From the IMG/VR virus record IMGVR_UViG_3300035681_000002, positions 62,001-126,000 of that record: 64,000 nucleotides of DNA, one strand, 5' to 3'. Position 1 is the first letter of the stretch, and the number at the start of each line of letters is the position of its first letter. Under the pieces are notes generated by a model that was given only the letters and a program-made list of their open reading frames with translations, was not told the origin of the DNA and made no database searches. Positions 7,656-16,371 of the stretch are shown here, in pieces. The position numbers and the translations under genes were made by a program. This stretch comes from a virus.

Positions 7656-9572
7656 ATGTCAATGATGTCTTCGGGCAGCCAATTCTTTAATCGCAGTGCC
7701 ACTAATACCGGTTTTGCTGACCCTTTTAATGACATAGCCACTACGCAAATGCCGACTACTATGAAGTCGGCATTGTGGTGGTCTGAGTACATTTGGACTG
7801 TGCAGGGCACCTACCGCATGGCAATGGAACGCATTGTCAGCTATTTCATCACAGATATTGAAATAGGGGGAGACACTAGTGACGACGAAAAAAACAAGTA
7901 TTCTGACTTTTTAAACAAACAATTGCATGTGTTAGATTTCCTTGGGCAAATTATGCGAGACCGCCTTTGCTATGGAAATTCTTTTTCTAGCGTAGTTGTT
8001 CCATTTCGTAGGTTTCTTCGCAATCCAAAGACCGGAGATATCTACCCACTTAAATATGTATACGATAATTTTGATTTCAAGTTTACAGAAGATTTCAAAT
8101 TTGAAGCTACTTGCCCAAAGACTAAATGGCGTGGTGCTTGGATTGTTGAAGATAAGGCCAGAGAAGAATCAAAGCATGTAATTTTAAAGCGATGGAGTCC
8201 CCACGAAATTGAAATCTTGCATGACCCCTACACAGACGAAGTATCTTATCTATGGCGTATTCCCGAGTACTACAAGAAAATGATTAAAGATGGGAATCTA
8301 TTTCATCTCGAGCGAGCAAGTAAGCAAGTGCTTGAAGCTATTCGTACAGACAAATTGTTTAGATTTAATCCAGATGCCATTTTTCATATGAAAGAACCAA
8401 CCTTAGCGGGTATTCGTAACCTAGGCTGGGGTTTACCACGCAGTTTAACCAACTATCGCCAAATATGGTATGTGCAGGTCCTTCGTAGGTACAATGAAGC
8501 CATCGCCTTGGACTATGTTATCCCCTTCCGTTTAATTACCCCTGCTGCCCGCAGTGGTGGCTCTAATGCAGGTAGTGTGGCGACACAAGACCCCATGTCT
8601 ATTTACTCAGCTGGTGACTTTCGATCTCAAGTCAGACAAATGATCAACAGACGCAGACGAGATCCAGCAGCTTGGCAGCTTCTGCCTTTTCCAGTTAACT
8701 ACCAGATCCTTGGGGGAGATGCGAAACAACTAGCTCCCACTGAGTTGATTCAACAAGGTACTGAAGAGTTATTAAACGAATGCGGTACACCTGTGGAGTT
8801 CTATCAAGGTTCCTTGTCGCTACAAGCTGCCCCTGTGGCCCTTCGCCTTTTTGAAAGCACCCATCGTCAGCTGGTTACAGATGCAAACTCCTTTCTGCAG
8901 TGGATGTGCACTGCTATTAGTCAAATCATGTCTTGGGAAACAGTGGAGTGCAGCTTACAGCGTGTTACTACTGCGGATGATATGCAGAAACAGATGGCTG
9001 CGTTGCAGTTAATGATGGGGCAACAGTTGTCTGGTACAACTGGACTTCGAGCAATGGGCTACAGTTGGGACGCAGAACAGAAGTTACTTGCAGAAGAAGC
9101 AAGCAAACAACAGAAAATGCAAGCTCGTCAAGCGGAAGAAGCAGAGCAAGCTGGGTTCGCTTCTCAAGTGTCTAAAGGTATTAACCCAGAAGCTGGGGCA
9201 GGTGCTCCTCCTCCAGGTGGTGCCCCTCCAGCGGGCGGTGCCCCTCCAGCCGGTGGCGGACCTGCCCCAGCGGGTGCAGGCGGTGCACTTGGTGGCGGTG
9301 TTCCAACCCCCGTCACGACTTATTTGGCTTCAATGGGACCGAATGCAGCCATTACCCCTAATGATCTACAGTCAGCAGCAGAACAGCTTGCACAAGAGTT
9401 GTTAGGCATTCCTGAATCCGTCAAAGATTCTGAATTGCGCAAACTTAAAGCAAATAATCCTACATTGCATTCAATTACTCGCACTAAGCTAGATGAACAG
9501 CGTAGGCAGATGCGTATGCAAGGCGGGGCTATGTTACAGCAGCAACTACAGCAGGGCGGCGGAGGCAGCTAA
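7656..9572 (+). CDS. Phage portal protein
   Basis: The portal is the dodecameric ring at one capsid vertex through which DNA is packaged and ejected. The 638-aa product shows the usual layout: an N-terminal segment with TYRMAMERIVSYFITDIEIGG, a clip/stem region with the basic stretch INRRRRDPAAW (about residue 330), and a core segment GTEELLNECGTPVEFYQGSLS typical of portal wings in large phages. The C terminus has a Pro/Gly-rich repeat (PPAGGAPPAGG, about residues 515-545), then a helical tail ending in glutamines and glycines. AGGGAG lies upstream of the ATG. The large terminase subunit is not in this window and may lie upstream. Confidence 0.8.
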   Translation: MSMMSSGSQFFNRSATNTGFADPFNDIATTQMPTTMKSALWWSEYIWTVQGTYRMAMERIVSYFITDIEIGGDTSDDEKNKYSDFLNKQLHVLDFLGQIMRDRLCYGNSFSSVVVPFRRFLRNPKTGDIYPLKYVYDNFDFKFTEDFKFEATCPKTKWRGAWIVEDKAREESKHVILKRWSPHEIEILHDPYTDEVSYLWRIPEYYKKMIKDGNLFHLERASKQVLEAIRTDKLFRFNPDAIFHMKEPTLAGIRNLGWGLPRSLTNYRQIWYVQVLRRYNEAIALDYVIPFRLITPAARSGGSNAGSVATQDPMSIYSAGDFRSQVRQMINRRRRDPAAWQLLPFPVNYQILGGDAKQLAPTELIQQGTEELLNECGTPVEFYQGSLSLQAAPVALRLFESTHRQLVTDANSFLQWMCTAISQIMSWETVECSLQRVTTADDMQKQMAALQLMMGQQLSGTTGLRAMGYSWDAEQKLLAEEASKQQKMQARQAEEAEQAGFASQVSKGINPEAGAGAPPPGGAPPAGGAPPAGGGPAPAGAGGALGGGVPTPVTTYLASMGPNAAITPNDLQSAAEQLAQELLGIPESVKDSELRKLKANNPTLHSITRTKLDEQRRQMRMQGGAMLQQQLQQGGGGS

Positions 9573-9582
9573 AGAAAATATT

Positions 9583-10380
9583 ATGCTTAAAATTGGGTTC
9601 ATTTGCCCCGTATACAATGCGACAGCTTTTGCAAGTTACACTCAAAAAGCTTTAAAGTCTTTTTTTGATACTACTCCAAATGGTGTAGCTATCGTCGTAA
9701 ACGATGGAGAAGCTGGGTGGAGCAATGATTATGAGCAGTCATTGCAGCAGCTAGCAAATAGCTACCCCACCATTTCTTTATATATTTTAAATTTCACTGA
9801 ATCTGCAGGACTGACTCGAAGCTGGAATGCAGGGCTTGCGTTAGCTTCAAAACTAAAATTAGACTATGTTATTGCGGGGAATAATGACATCATTTTCTCG
9901 GCGGGTTGGCACGAAGGGATGACATATGCTTTAGCTAATGGTTATTCGCTAGTTGGCCCAATCTCTAACGCTCCTGGAGTCACAGCCAAAGGTAGACAGA
10001 ATGTGGAAGCCTACATACCTAATTACAAGCTTACGGATGATTCGGTAGAAATTGAGCAAGTCGCAACGCAATTAAAGCAAATGCACTTTAATAAAATTTT
10101 AGAAAGAAAAATCAATGGGTTTTTCTTAATGGCAACTTTAAAAGCTTGGGAAGATGGAAAGTTTGATGAGCGTCATTTTTTCAGACCTAAAAATAAATAT
10201 TATGTCTATGGTAGGCTTAATCCAACTCCTATGATGACCGGAAATGAAGATGAGCTACAAGCACGCTGGGCTAAAAAAGGAATGAAATCCGGTGTTGTTT
10301 TAAGCACTTTTATTTTTCATTATCGATCTGTTTCTAGAGGTGACAAATATAAGTGGGGAAGATGGTACCGGCAATCATGA
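9583..10380 (+). CDS. Family 2-type glycosyltransferase (GT-A)
   Basis: The start at 9583 follows the portal stop; the longer frame from 9493 lies inside the portal gene and is rejected. The protein opens with a GT-A strand (KIGFICPVYNA) and has SAGLTRSWNAGLALA, the typical nucleotide-sugar contact helix, followed by IAGNNDIIF in place of the DxD motif. These enzymes move a sugar from a nucleotide donor to an acceptor. Acceptor unknown. It starts a three-gene glycosyltransferase block and overlaps the next gene by 4 nt. Confidence 0.8.
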   Translation: MLKIGFICPVYNATAFASYTQKALKSFFDTTPNGVAIVVNDGEAGWSNDYEQSLQQLANSYPTISLYILNFTESAGLTRSWNAGLALASKLKLDYVIAGNNDIIFSAGWHEGMTYALANGYSLVGPISNAPGVTAKGRQNVEAYIPNYKLTDDSVEIEQVATQLKQMHFNKILERKINGFFLMATLKAWEDGKFDERHFFRPKNKYYVYGRLNPTPMMTGNEDELQARWAKKGMKSGVVLSTFIFHYRSVSRGDKYKWGRWYRQS

Positions 10381-11102
10381 GTAAAACGCTAGTCTACAGT
10401 TGCGTTGCGGGTAAACATGATAATGTTACAAAAAGCTTGTTATCTTCGCTTGCTCCTACAGAACAGGATGTAGAGTATGTCTTATATACCGATCAAACAA
10501 TTAAAAATGCTATTAAAATAAGCCAAGACTGTTATCAGTATCAAGCACCTAATGGAAGTATTGTTTGGCAGATAAAGCCTTTAGTTTGGACGCACCCTTT
10601 GTGTAAAAGGCGCACAGCTCGTTTCTGCAAAGTTAACCCCCATATCTTTTGTACTGATGATATAACCCACACCCTCTGGTTGGATGGAACTCAAATCATC
10701 AAAGAAGATGTAAAATTAGTAGATAGTGTGCTGCCTTTTTTAAAAGACAATTTTATTTCTACTTTCAAGCATCCTGAGCGTATTTGTATTTATCAAGAAC
10801 TGAACGCATGCATAAAGTACAAAAAAGACAACAAAGCATTGATGCAGCAGCAAATTGCAAACTATCGAAAAGAAGGTTATCCAGCTTACAACGGGTTAGT
10901 AGAGACAGCTTGTTTACTACGCAAGCAAGGGGAAGCAACTACGGAATTTAATAAGCATTGGTGGGCCGAGATAGAGCACAACAGCTATAGGGATCAATTG
11001 AGTTTTAATTATGTAGCATGGAAAAATAAGCAAAAATATGGTCTAATTCCAGGAAGGCGGGATAAATCTAATTTTTTCCATCACATGATTCATTCAAAAT
11101 AG
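10377..11102 (+). CDS. DUF616/TOD1-MUCI70-like glycosyltransferase
   Basis: The ATG at 10377 overlaps the previous stop (ATGA). The product matches the pattern I know for the DUF616 glycosyltransferase-like domain: KVNPH, TLWLDGTQIIKED (acidic metal/donor site), TFKHPERICIYQE, a spaced YRKEGYPAYNGLVE segment, then a C-terminal WW and RDQLSFNYV. The family is known in bacteria and in plant pectin or cell-wall enzymes. It likely acts with its two neighbours on the same glycan. The acceptor could be a virion protein or host surface polymer. Confidence 0.75.
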   Translation: MSKTLVYSCVAGKHDNVTKSLLSSLAPTEQDVEYVLYTDQTIKNAIKISQDCYQYQAPNGSIVWQIKPLVWTHPLCKRRTARFCKVNPHIFCTDDITHTLWLDGTQIIKEDVKLVDSVLPFLKDNFISTFKHPERICIYQELNACIKYKKDNKALMQQQIANYRKEGYPAYNGLVETACLLRKQGEATTEFNKHWWAEIEHNSYRDQLSFNYVAWKNKQKYGLIPGRRDKSNFFHHMIHSK

Positions 11103-11125
11103 ATAATTCAAGCCTAGGAGTTATC

Positions 11126-12190
11126 GTGCTCAAAGTTGGAATTTTTGCTCCCTATGTTCGCAACGAAACCACTTTAGCAGCCGTGCAAATAGCAGACTGG
11201 TTAGTGCGTTGCGGTATTGAAGTAGAATTTCTAGCTGATGGTAAGGTTTCAAAGGGCATTCACCCTATATGGGATTGTAAGGTTAAACGAGCAAACGAAG
11301 ATTCGATACATCATTGGGCTTTTCAAGCAACACATTTGTGCTGGTTTAGCCCTAGCATATGGGCATTACAAGAAGCTAAGCTAGTAAGTTCATTTAGCCC
11401 AAAGTATCAGACTTTACATTATTACTTCCCTTATTGGGGAATGTGGAATGAAGATAACTCAACATTTCTAAAAATGGCAGATCGAATTATTTGTTTAAGC
11501 CATGACTTATCTAATTGGTTAGACAAGCATCAAGGCAGGGTTTTGCCTAATCGCACTTGGGCTAACTTGGTAGTTCCGGATAAATTGTTATCTCCAAAGT
11601 GTGGGTGGGTACAGCCTGGCCTTCAACAGTTTTTAATTGTTTTATCTAAGTCAGTAAAATTAGATATGGGACCAGAACTGTTAGATATATTTTATTCGCT
11701 TTTAGACAATTACAGTGGGACTAGATTTACTTTTTTGTTAGAACACTCCATGCCTCGCAGATATCGTACAGATATCAAGCAGCTTCAACAGGCTTATCCT
11801 AATAGAGTTGCTTGTGTAACCAGCCCGCCTTACTATGACTACAGTAATCTAGCTCGTCAGCATGATTGGGTCTACATGGCGAACACTAGATATACTTATG
11901 GGTCGGTCATGGCAGCCTTGGTTAGTAGTTCCTCAGTTTTGGCTTGTCATGATATTCCTCCAGTGGGAGCCCATTTGGTGGACGACTCCAATGGTAAGCT
12001 AATTGTGTGTGGGTTAGATGAACAGCCAGCTCCTATTGCCGAAGTGTCTTTAGATGATGTGGAAATTGCCTTGTCGGAGTTAGCTGAGGTTCCCACAGAG
12101 TTACTAGAGTCCATGCAGCTGGTTACAGCAGAGTATGTGCGTAAGAAACAGAAAGCTTTTGAATGGTTCATTTGCAACGAGTTTGTGTAA
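11126..12190 (+). CDS. GT-B-like glycosyltransferase
   Basis: GTG start with TAGGAG upstream. The 354-aa protein begins with KVGIFAPYVRNETTLAAVQIADWLVRCG, like the acceptor-side Rossmann domain of GT4-type enzymes. A second domain follows from about residue 180 (QFLIVLSKSVKLDMGPELL). The late segment TYGSVMAALVSSSSVLACHD resembles the donor-binding region that usually carries E-x7-E, but those glutamates are not obvious. I call the fold with moderate confidence and leave the reaction open. Confidence 0.55.
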   Translation: MLKVGIFAPYVRNETTLAAVQIADWLVRCGIEVEFLADGKVSKGIHPIWDCKVKRANEDSIHHWAFQATHLCWFSPSIWALQEAKLVSSFSPKYQTLHYYFPYWGMWNEDNSTFLKMADRIICLSHDLSNWLDKHQGRVLPNRTWANLVVPDKLLSPKCGWVQPGLQQFLIVLSKSVKLDMGPELLDIFYSLLDNYSGTRFTFLLEHSMPRRYRTDIKQLQQAYPNRVACVTSPPYYDYSNLARQHDWVYMANTRYTYGSVMAALVSSSSVLACHDIPPVGAHLVDDSNGKLIVCGLDEQPAPIAEVSLDDVEIALSELAEVPTELLESMQLVTAEYVRKKQKAFEWFICNEFV

Positions 12191-12753
12191 CCAAGCATGT
12201 GTTGGTAGCGGGTACTCCCGGAGCTTGGGTAAACCAAGTAGCTAGAAGATTATACAATTTTGGCTGGGCAGTGTTGTGGCCTAATCAAGACATAGAAATG
12301 CCACATGTTAATTTTTATTTTGAACATGATTTTCAAAATTACGAGTCACAGAGGATTCATGAAGATATTTGTGAAAACCATGGAGTTAGTTGTTTAAGTG
12401 ATCAGATTCCTCTTTATTACCCTACTCCATTTCCTGGCCCAGCTGAGTTTATTGCTAAATTCAATAGTCCTGCAGTTATCTCGGGCACAACAATGGCTCC
12501 ATTTTTAGATTTGTGGGTTAATATAACTAATATTGTAATAGATGTACAAGCAACAGAGGCTGAAGATGCAGCTATGATTACACGTTGGACCAAGGGTTCG
12601 TTTAATCCTGATTACATAAAATCTATCTGCAATTGTTACCGTAAGAGGTACAATACGCACTTGAAATTGTTTAATAAAGTTTTCACAATGACAAACTCTG
12701 AAGTTAAAGACAATCAGTTTGAGAATTTAGATAAGTTTCTAACTTCTATTTAA
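12163..12753 (+). CDS. P-loop-like protein, possible sulfotransferase/kinase fold
   Basis: The frame overlaps the upstream gene by 28 nt from the ATG at 12163; a start nearer 12199 is possible. The segment HVLVAGTPGAWVNQVARRL at the N terminus resembles a P-loop of nucleotide kinases or PAPS sulfotransferases, with GTPGAW in place of GxxxxGK[ST]. Because the lysine is missing, activity is uncertain. A downstream Cys-rich piece (SICNCYRKRY) precedes a polar C terminus. It closes the glycosyltransferase block, so glycan modification is a reasonable guess. Confidence 0.5.
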   Translation: MVHLQRVCVTKHVLVAGTPGAWVNQVARRLYNFGWAVLWPNQDIEMPHVNFYFEHDFQNYESQRIHEDICENHGVSCLSDQIPLYYPTPFPGPAEFIAKFNSPAVISGTTMAPFLDLWVNITNIVIDVQATEAEDAAMITRWTKGSFNPDYIKSICNCYRKRYNTHLKLFNKVFTMTNSEVKDNQFENLDKFLTSI

Positions 12754-12777
12754 TGTTTTTAAAACAAGGATAACGCA

Positions 12778-14073
12778 ATGAGTAATTCAGATGGTTCGAT
12801 TGAGCAGCAAATGAAGGCATCGTTGAGCAAGGCATCGGGCATCCCCATTGCCACCCCTCCCATTGCTGCCCCAGTTGCCCCTGTCGCCACACCTTCAATC
12901 GCACCTCCAGTTGCAGCCCCCGGCGTTGTGCACATAGGTAACATCGCTGCAGCATTGAATCCTGCTGCCCATAAGCAAGCGGCAACCCAAGTAGTGGTAA
13001 ACGATGCCTTTCCTTATGATGTCGCATTTAACATGGCATTTCTGGGGTCTGGGCAGGGCGGTGCTCGCTTAGCCTCCAGCTTCTGGTCTTTAGGCTATAG
13101 ACGAGTGGCCTTATTCAACACCGCAGAGAGCGACTTCCAAGGATTACCCGATGAGATTCAGCGACATACGCTGCAATTGGGTGGAGCTGCAAAAGATGCG
13201 AGGTTTGCGGAACAAGCAATAAATGGACACGAAGAGGAAATCTGGGATCTGTTGCAACGCTCGTGGGGCAACGATGTGGACTATGGCCTAATCTGTGTAG
13301 GTTTAGGTGGTGGTACTGGCTCTGGTACTAGTGGTAAGCTGGTGCAAGTGGCTAGAGAGTACTTAGAGTCTAAGGGCAAGCCACCTCGAGTTGGAGTGAT
13401 AGCTTCAATTCCGGCTTTTACGGAAGGTCAGCAAGTATGTCGTAATGCAGTTACATCTTTCCAAAGACTAATGGAGCTCAAAGTAAGCCCATTAATCTTG
13501 ATTGACAATGCCCGCATTAACCAATTGTACCGCCCAGGCATGGCACAGCTGTACAATGTGGCTAATAGCACAGTCAGTCAGCTATTCCATTTGTTTAACC
13601 AATTGGCTGCGGTACATAGCCCTTTAATCACCTTTGATCGCAGTGAGCTAGCTCAGTTGCTGGATCATGGTATTTGTGTGATGGGTGCAGCTAGCTTACA
13701 AAACATTACAAGTCCTGCAGACATTTCTGCAGCGATTAGAGATCAGCTCACTAACAATGTGTTAGCTGAAGTAGATCTGAAGCAAGGAACTAAGGGTGCT
13801 TGTCTGTTTGTGGGAGATCAAAACCACTTAGACAACCTTGGTTTGGAATACTTCGATGCAGGGTTCACGCAAATGAATCGTACATTGAAGGGTGGTACTA
13901 GTGTAGTGCATAGGGGTGTGTACATTGGCTCATCGCCCGGTTTACAAGCCTATGCTATGATTAGTGATCTTAAGCCACCCTTGCCTACCTTGGCTAAGTT
14001 GGCAAAAGAAGCTAACATTTCTAAAAGTCAGCTGACCAGTGGGTTAGCTCAGTTCCTCGGTGTGAATGATTAA
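12778..14073 (+). CDS. Tubulin/FtsZ-superfamily GTPase with Pro/Ala-rich N terminus
   Basis: Tubulin/FtsZ GTPases polymerise into filaments; in some large phages they position the replication compartment. Here the GTPase begins at about residue 85 with FLGSGQGGARLA (G-box 1), the signature GLGGGTGSGTSG lies at about 176-187, and the T7-like loop appears as TFDRSELAQLL near 285, keeping acidic residues for GTP hydrolysis. About 80 N-terminal residues are a Pro/Ala-rich linker (ATPPIAAPVAPVATP) not usual in FtsZ or PhuZ. At 431 aa it is longer than PhuZ (about 315). The last 30 residues look like a helical tail. It is unlikely to be a host FtsZ copy because the surrounding residues differ strongly. 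Confidence 0.85.
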   Translation: MSNSDGSIEQQMKASLSKASGIPIATPPIAAPVAPVATPSIAPPVAAPGVVHIGNIAAALNPAAHKQAATQVVVNDAFPYDVAFNMAFLGSGQGGARLASSFWSLGYRRVALFNTAESDFQGLPDEIQRHTLQLGGAAKDARFAEQAINGHEEEIWDLLQRSWGNDVDYGLICVGLGGGTGSGTSGKLVQVAREYLESKGKPPRVGVIASIPAFTEGQQVCRNAVTSFQRLMELKVSPLILIDNARINQLYRPGMAQLYNVANSTVSQLFHLFNQLAAVHSPLITFDRSELAQLLDHGICVMGAASLQNITSPADISAAIRDQLTNNVLAEVDLKQGTKGACLFVGDQNHLDNLGLEYFDAGFTQMNRTLKGGTSVVHRGVYIGSSPGLQAYAMISDLKPPLPTLAKLAKEANISKSQLTSGLAQFLGVND

Positions 14074-14085
14074 GAAAGGATTGAT

Positions 14086-14391
14086 ATGAATAGTACTATA
14101 AGCAAGATGTCTGGAGAATTGGTAGACTTGCTCAGTTATTTGGAAACAGAGTATCGTAAGGCATATGAGATACCTACAAGTATTTCTGATGACTCTGATA
14201 AGTTCCTTGATTGGGCAAAGAAGCTATTGTCAGAAAAGAGACCAGTAGAAGTGTTCAGTGTAAGTAACAACTATGGCATCATGTTGTCAAATGGACAAAG
14301 ACTTAAAATCAGTCCAGATGTAACTGCAACTAAAGCCGTAGCGGGTACAATGTCGAGCCCAGATTCATCGATTGCTATCTTTAATACTTAG
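14086..14391 (+). CDS. Hypothetical protein downstream of the tubulin homologue, 101 aa
   Basis: AAAGGA lies upstream of the ATG, 12 nt after the tubulin stop, so the pair is probably co-transcribed. The first 65 residues are helical and acidic. The rest contains short beta segments and reads NNYGIMLSNGQRLKISP. It could be a partner of the filament protein, but no TubR/TubY-type HTH is seen. A terminator-like hairpin follows. Confidence 0.7.
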   Translation: MNSTISKMSGELVDLLSYLETEYRKAYEIPTSISDDSDKFLDWAKKLLSEKRPVEVFSVSNNYGIMLSNGQRLKISPDVTATKAVAGTMSSPDSSIAIFNT

Positions 14392-14405
14392 TATTTTGCC
14401 TTATT

Positions 14406-14440
14406 AACGGCGGGAATGAAAGGATTCAACCCGCTGTTTT
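14406..14440 (+). terminator. Rho-independent terminator
   Basis: AACGGCGGG (14406-14414) pairs with CCCGCTGTT (14430-14438) in a 9-bp GC-rich stem with one G-T pair, followed directly by a T-run and TTTTAA. It closes the tubulin transcription unit. Confidence 0.7.
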
Positions 14441-14461
14441 AACTCACAAAGGAATTACAAA

Positions 14462-15004
14462 ATGGGTGCTAAATATAGGTCAATGCGTGGTGACAAGAAC
14501 CTAACGCAAGGGCTGTTAGACCTTATAAGCTACATAAATAACATATATCCAACTAAAAGCATGAGACTACTTGAGATAGGGTCATATACTGGAGAATCCA
14601 CTTCAGTCTTCTGCCAGCACTTTGAAAGTGTTACCGCTGTAGATCCTCACAATATAGTTGATTCCAAATTTGCTGATGGCAATGAGGTTCATGGTGCATT
14701 CTGTTTTAGGATGAAGCCCTATGCTAACCATAATTTAATACGAAAAACCTCTAATGATGCTTTTGAAGAGTTAGCAAATCGACAGTTCGATGTGGTGTAC
14801 ATAGATGGTAATCATGATTATGACTATGTAAAGAAAGACATATTAAACTATCAAAAGCTAGTAAAACCGAATGGCTTTATTACTGGGCATGATTATGAAG
14901 ATGGCTGGCCGGGCGTAGAACAAGCAGTTAATGAGTGCTTGGGTAAGCCTCAAATGAGATTCAGAGACGCAAGCTGGTTAGTAAGAAAAACTGAAAAGGA
15001 ATAA
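14462..15004 (+). CDS. Class I SAM methyltransferase, Methyltransf_24-like (copy A)
   Basis: AAAGGA precedes the ATG. The 180-aa protein carries LLEIGSYTGESTSVF (SAM-binding motif I), an acidic end of strand 2 (AVDPHN), FDVVYIDGNHDYDYV (motif with metal-type DGxH) and GFITGHDYEDGWPGV. This layout matches the Methyltransf_24/cephalosporin-hydroxylase-like group, whose members often modify sugars or small molecules. It is followed within 1 nt by a paralogue, showing a tandem duplication. Placed near glycosyltransferases and an acyl carrier protein, sugar O-methylation is a plausible role. Confidence 0.8.
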   Translation: MGAKYRSMRGDKNLTQGLLDLISYINNIYPTKSMRLLEIGSYTGESTSVFCQHFESVTAVDPHNIVDSKFADGNEVHGAFCFRMKPYANHNLIRKTSNDAFEELANRQFDVVYIDGNHDYDYVKKDILNYQKLVKPNGFITGHDYEDGWPGVEQAVNECLGKPQMRFRDASWLVRKTEKE

Positions 15005-15005
15005 C

Positions 15006-15578
15006 ATGATCGTATCTAGCATTATTCAAATGAGAGTGGGCCAGTATGAGCAAGGTTTGAGGGACATGATAGCGTATATAGATAAAAGGTCCCCAATCAA
15101 AAACATGAGGTTATTGGAGATAGGTGCTTACACAGGTGAATCCACCGCTATCTTCTGCCAAAACTTCAAAACTGTAGTTACTGTTGATCCTTTTTTAGAC
15201 GACTACGATGGTAGTGATAGAGTCTGTAGTGAGGGTGTGCCCATGTCTGCCATTTACGTTGAATTCTGTGCGAGAATGGGTAGATACAATAATTACGAAC
15301 TAATAAAAAAGAAGTCTGATGATGCGATCCAAGAGTTAATGAATAACCCAGTAGTGCACTGCTTTGATGTTGTGTATATAGATGGCATGCACCAGTATGA
15401 ACAAGTGAAGAAAGACATATTGAACTATAGGGATTTAGTTCGTAAAGGTGGGTTTGTAGCTGGGCATGATTATGGTGGTGGCTGGGTAGGGTATGTCGAT
15501 AAGGCTGTGAATGAGATCTATGGGGAGCCAGATGTTGTTTTCAATGATACTAGCTGGTTAGTTAGAAAAGGCACTTGA
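15006..15578 (+). CDS. Class I SAM methyltransferase, Methyltransf_24-like (copy B)
   Basis: This is the tandem paralogue of the preceding gene: LLEIGAYTGESTAIF, TVDPFLDDYDG, FDVVYIDGMHQYEQV and GFVAGHDYGGGW align in order. It has an insertion after strand 2 (about residues 60-80). AAAGGA lies in the end of copy A. Two related enzymes side by side suggest two positions on one substrate, or divergence after duplication. Both keep the motif I glycines and the DG(N/M)H site, so both look active. Confidence 0.8.
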   Translation: MIVSSIIQMRVGQYEQGLRDMIAYIDKRSPIKNMRLLEIGAYTGESTAIFCQNFKTVVTVDPFLDDYDGSDRVCSEGVPMSAIYVEFCARMGRYNNYELIKKKSDDAIQELMNNPVVHCFDVVYIDGMHQYEQVKKDILNYRDLVRKGGFVAGHDYGGGWVGYVDKAVNEIYGEPDVVFNDTSWLVRKGT

Positions 15579-15675
15579 CATAAATTACAATATCGAACAC
15601 CCTTATTTGGCTAATACCCTTGAAATAGGCCGATATTGTGACGGATATCAGAATAGATGGAGAAAGGACGAGCTA

Positions 15676-15945
15676 ATGGCTAACTTATACGGCAATTTAG
15701 TGGACATCGTGGCGGAGCATTTGGACATAGCTGCGGACCGCATTCGAGCTACCGATACCTTCCATTCGTTAGGAATAGACAGTCTTAGCTCTATGGAGCT
15801 ATGGTTCGTGATTGAAGATCGCTGGGGCATAGACAAAGCTATATTAGACAATGGCATGCACCAAACCTTGGGAGATCTAGCACACCAGCTAGAGCAACAG
15901 GTGCAGAAACGTGGCATGCCCGATAAACCGGTTTTTATTAAGTGA
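15676..15945 (+). CDS. Acyl carrier protein
   Basis: The start at 15676 has AAAGGA upstream; the frame from 15607 has none. The 89-aa protein has the carrier signature LGIDSLSSMEL with the likely phosphopantetheine serine at residue 36, between helices typical of ACP, and an acidic helix II. ACPs carry acyl chains as thioesters and need a phosphopantetheinyl transferase, here presumably the host's. No ketosynthase or acyltransferase is seen nearby, so its acyl group and partner are unknown. A carrier for a modification of a surface glycan is one possibility. Confidence 0.85.
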   Translation: MANLYGNLVDIVAEHLDIAADRIRATDTFHSLGIDSLSSMELWFVIEDRWGIDKAILDNGMHQTLGDLAHQLEQQVQKRGMPDKPVFIK

Positions 15946-15959
15946 TGAAACTTAGTTTC

Positions 15960-15971
15960 AAATCCGGATTT
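15960..15971. promoter_or_regulatory. Dispersed quasi-palindrome, intergenic copy 2
   Basis: AAATCCGGATTT, a perfect 12-bp palindrome, lies between the ACP gene and the next ATG at 15992. Confidence 0.5.
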
Positions 15972-15991
15972 TAACTTGCAAGGATGCATGT

Positions 15992-16342
15992 ATGTGGTTC
16001 GCACTATCGGATGGTGGTGAATTAAACAAATCTGAATTTCTAAATGAACTTCGCAACAATCGTGTATGTCCTCTGCTGGTGTACCAGAAGGAGGATCAAC
16101 CGACTGTCCCTACATTTGCGAGCCAAGAGCTTGCTGCCCGATTCGCTAGGCGAAACACTTCCAAGGAATGCTCAGTTGGAGCGATGGAAGCTGTAGAGGA
16201 AGACATGGAAAAGCTCCGTAAGGAAGGCTTTGTCTTCGAGAAGCTGGAATGGCCCAATCTTCGTAGTGTTACTGTACATGTCCTATGGATAGATCGAGAG
16301 GTGGAACCGATAACCAAAGGCTTTAGAAAAGACATTAGTTGA
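15992..16342 (+). CDS. Hypothetical protein, 116 aa
   Basis: GCAAGG lies about 10 nt before the ATG. The protein mixes strands and an amphipathic, charged helix (AMEAVEEDMEKLRKEGF) and ends in a basic tail. I recognise no family. It sits between the carrier protein and a secreted cytochrome-like gene. Confidence 0.7.
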   Translation: MWFALSDGGELNKSEFLNELRNNRVCPLLVYQKEDQPTVPTFASQELAARFARRNTSKECSVGAMEAVEEDMEKLRKEGFVFEKLEWPNLRSVTVHVLWIDREVEPITKGFRKDIS

Positions 16343-16371
16343 TGTTATAAACTCTCTTGAAAGGAATTCTC

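Noticed and set aside
9493-9582. Earlier start for the glycosyltransferase
   Set aside because: It lies inside the portal gene; the ATG at 9583 follows the portal stop.
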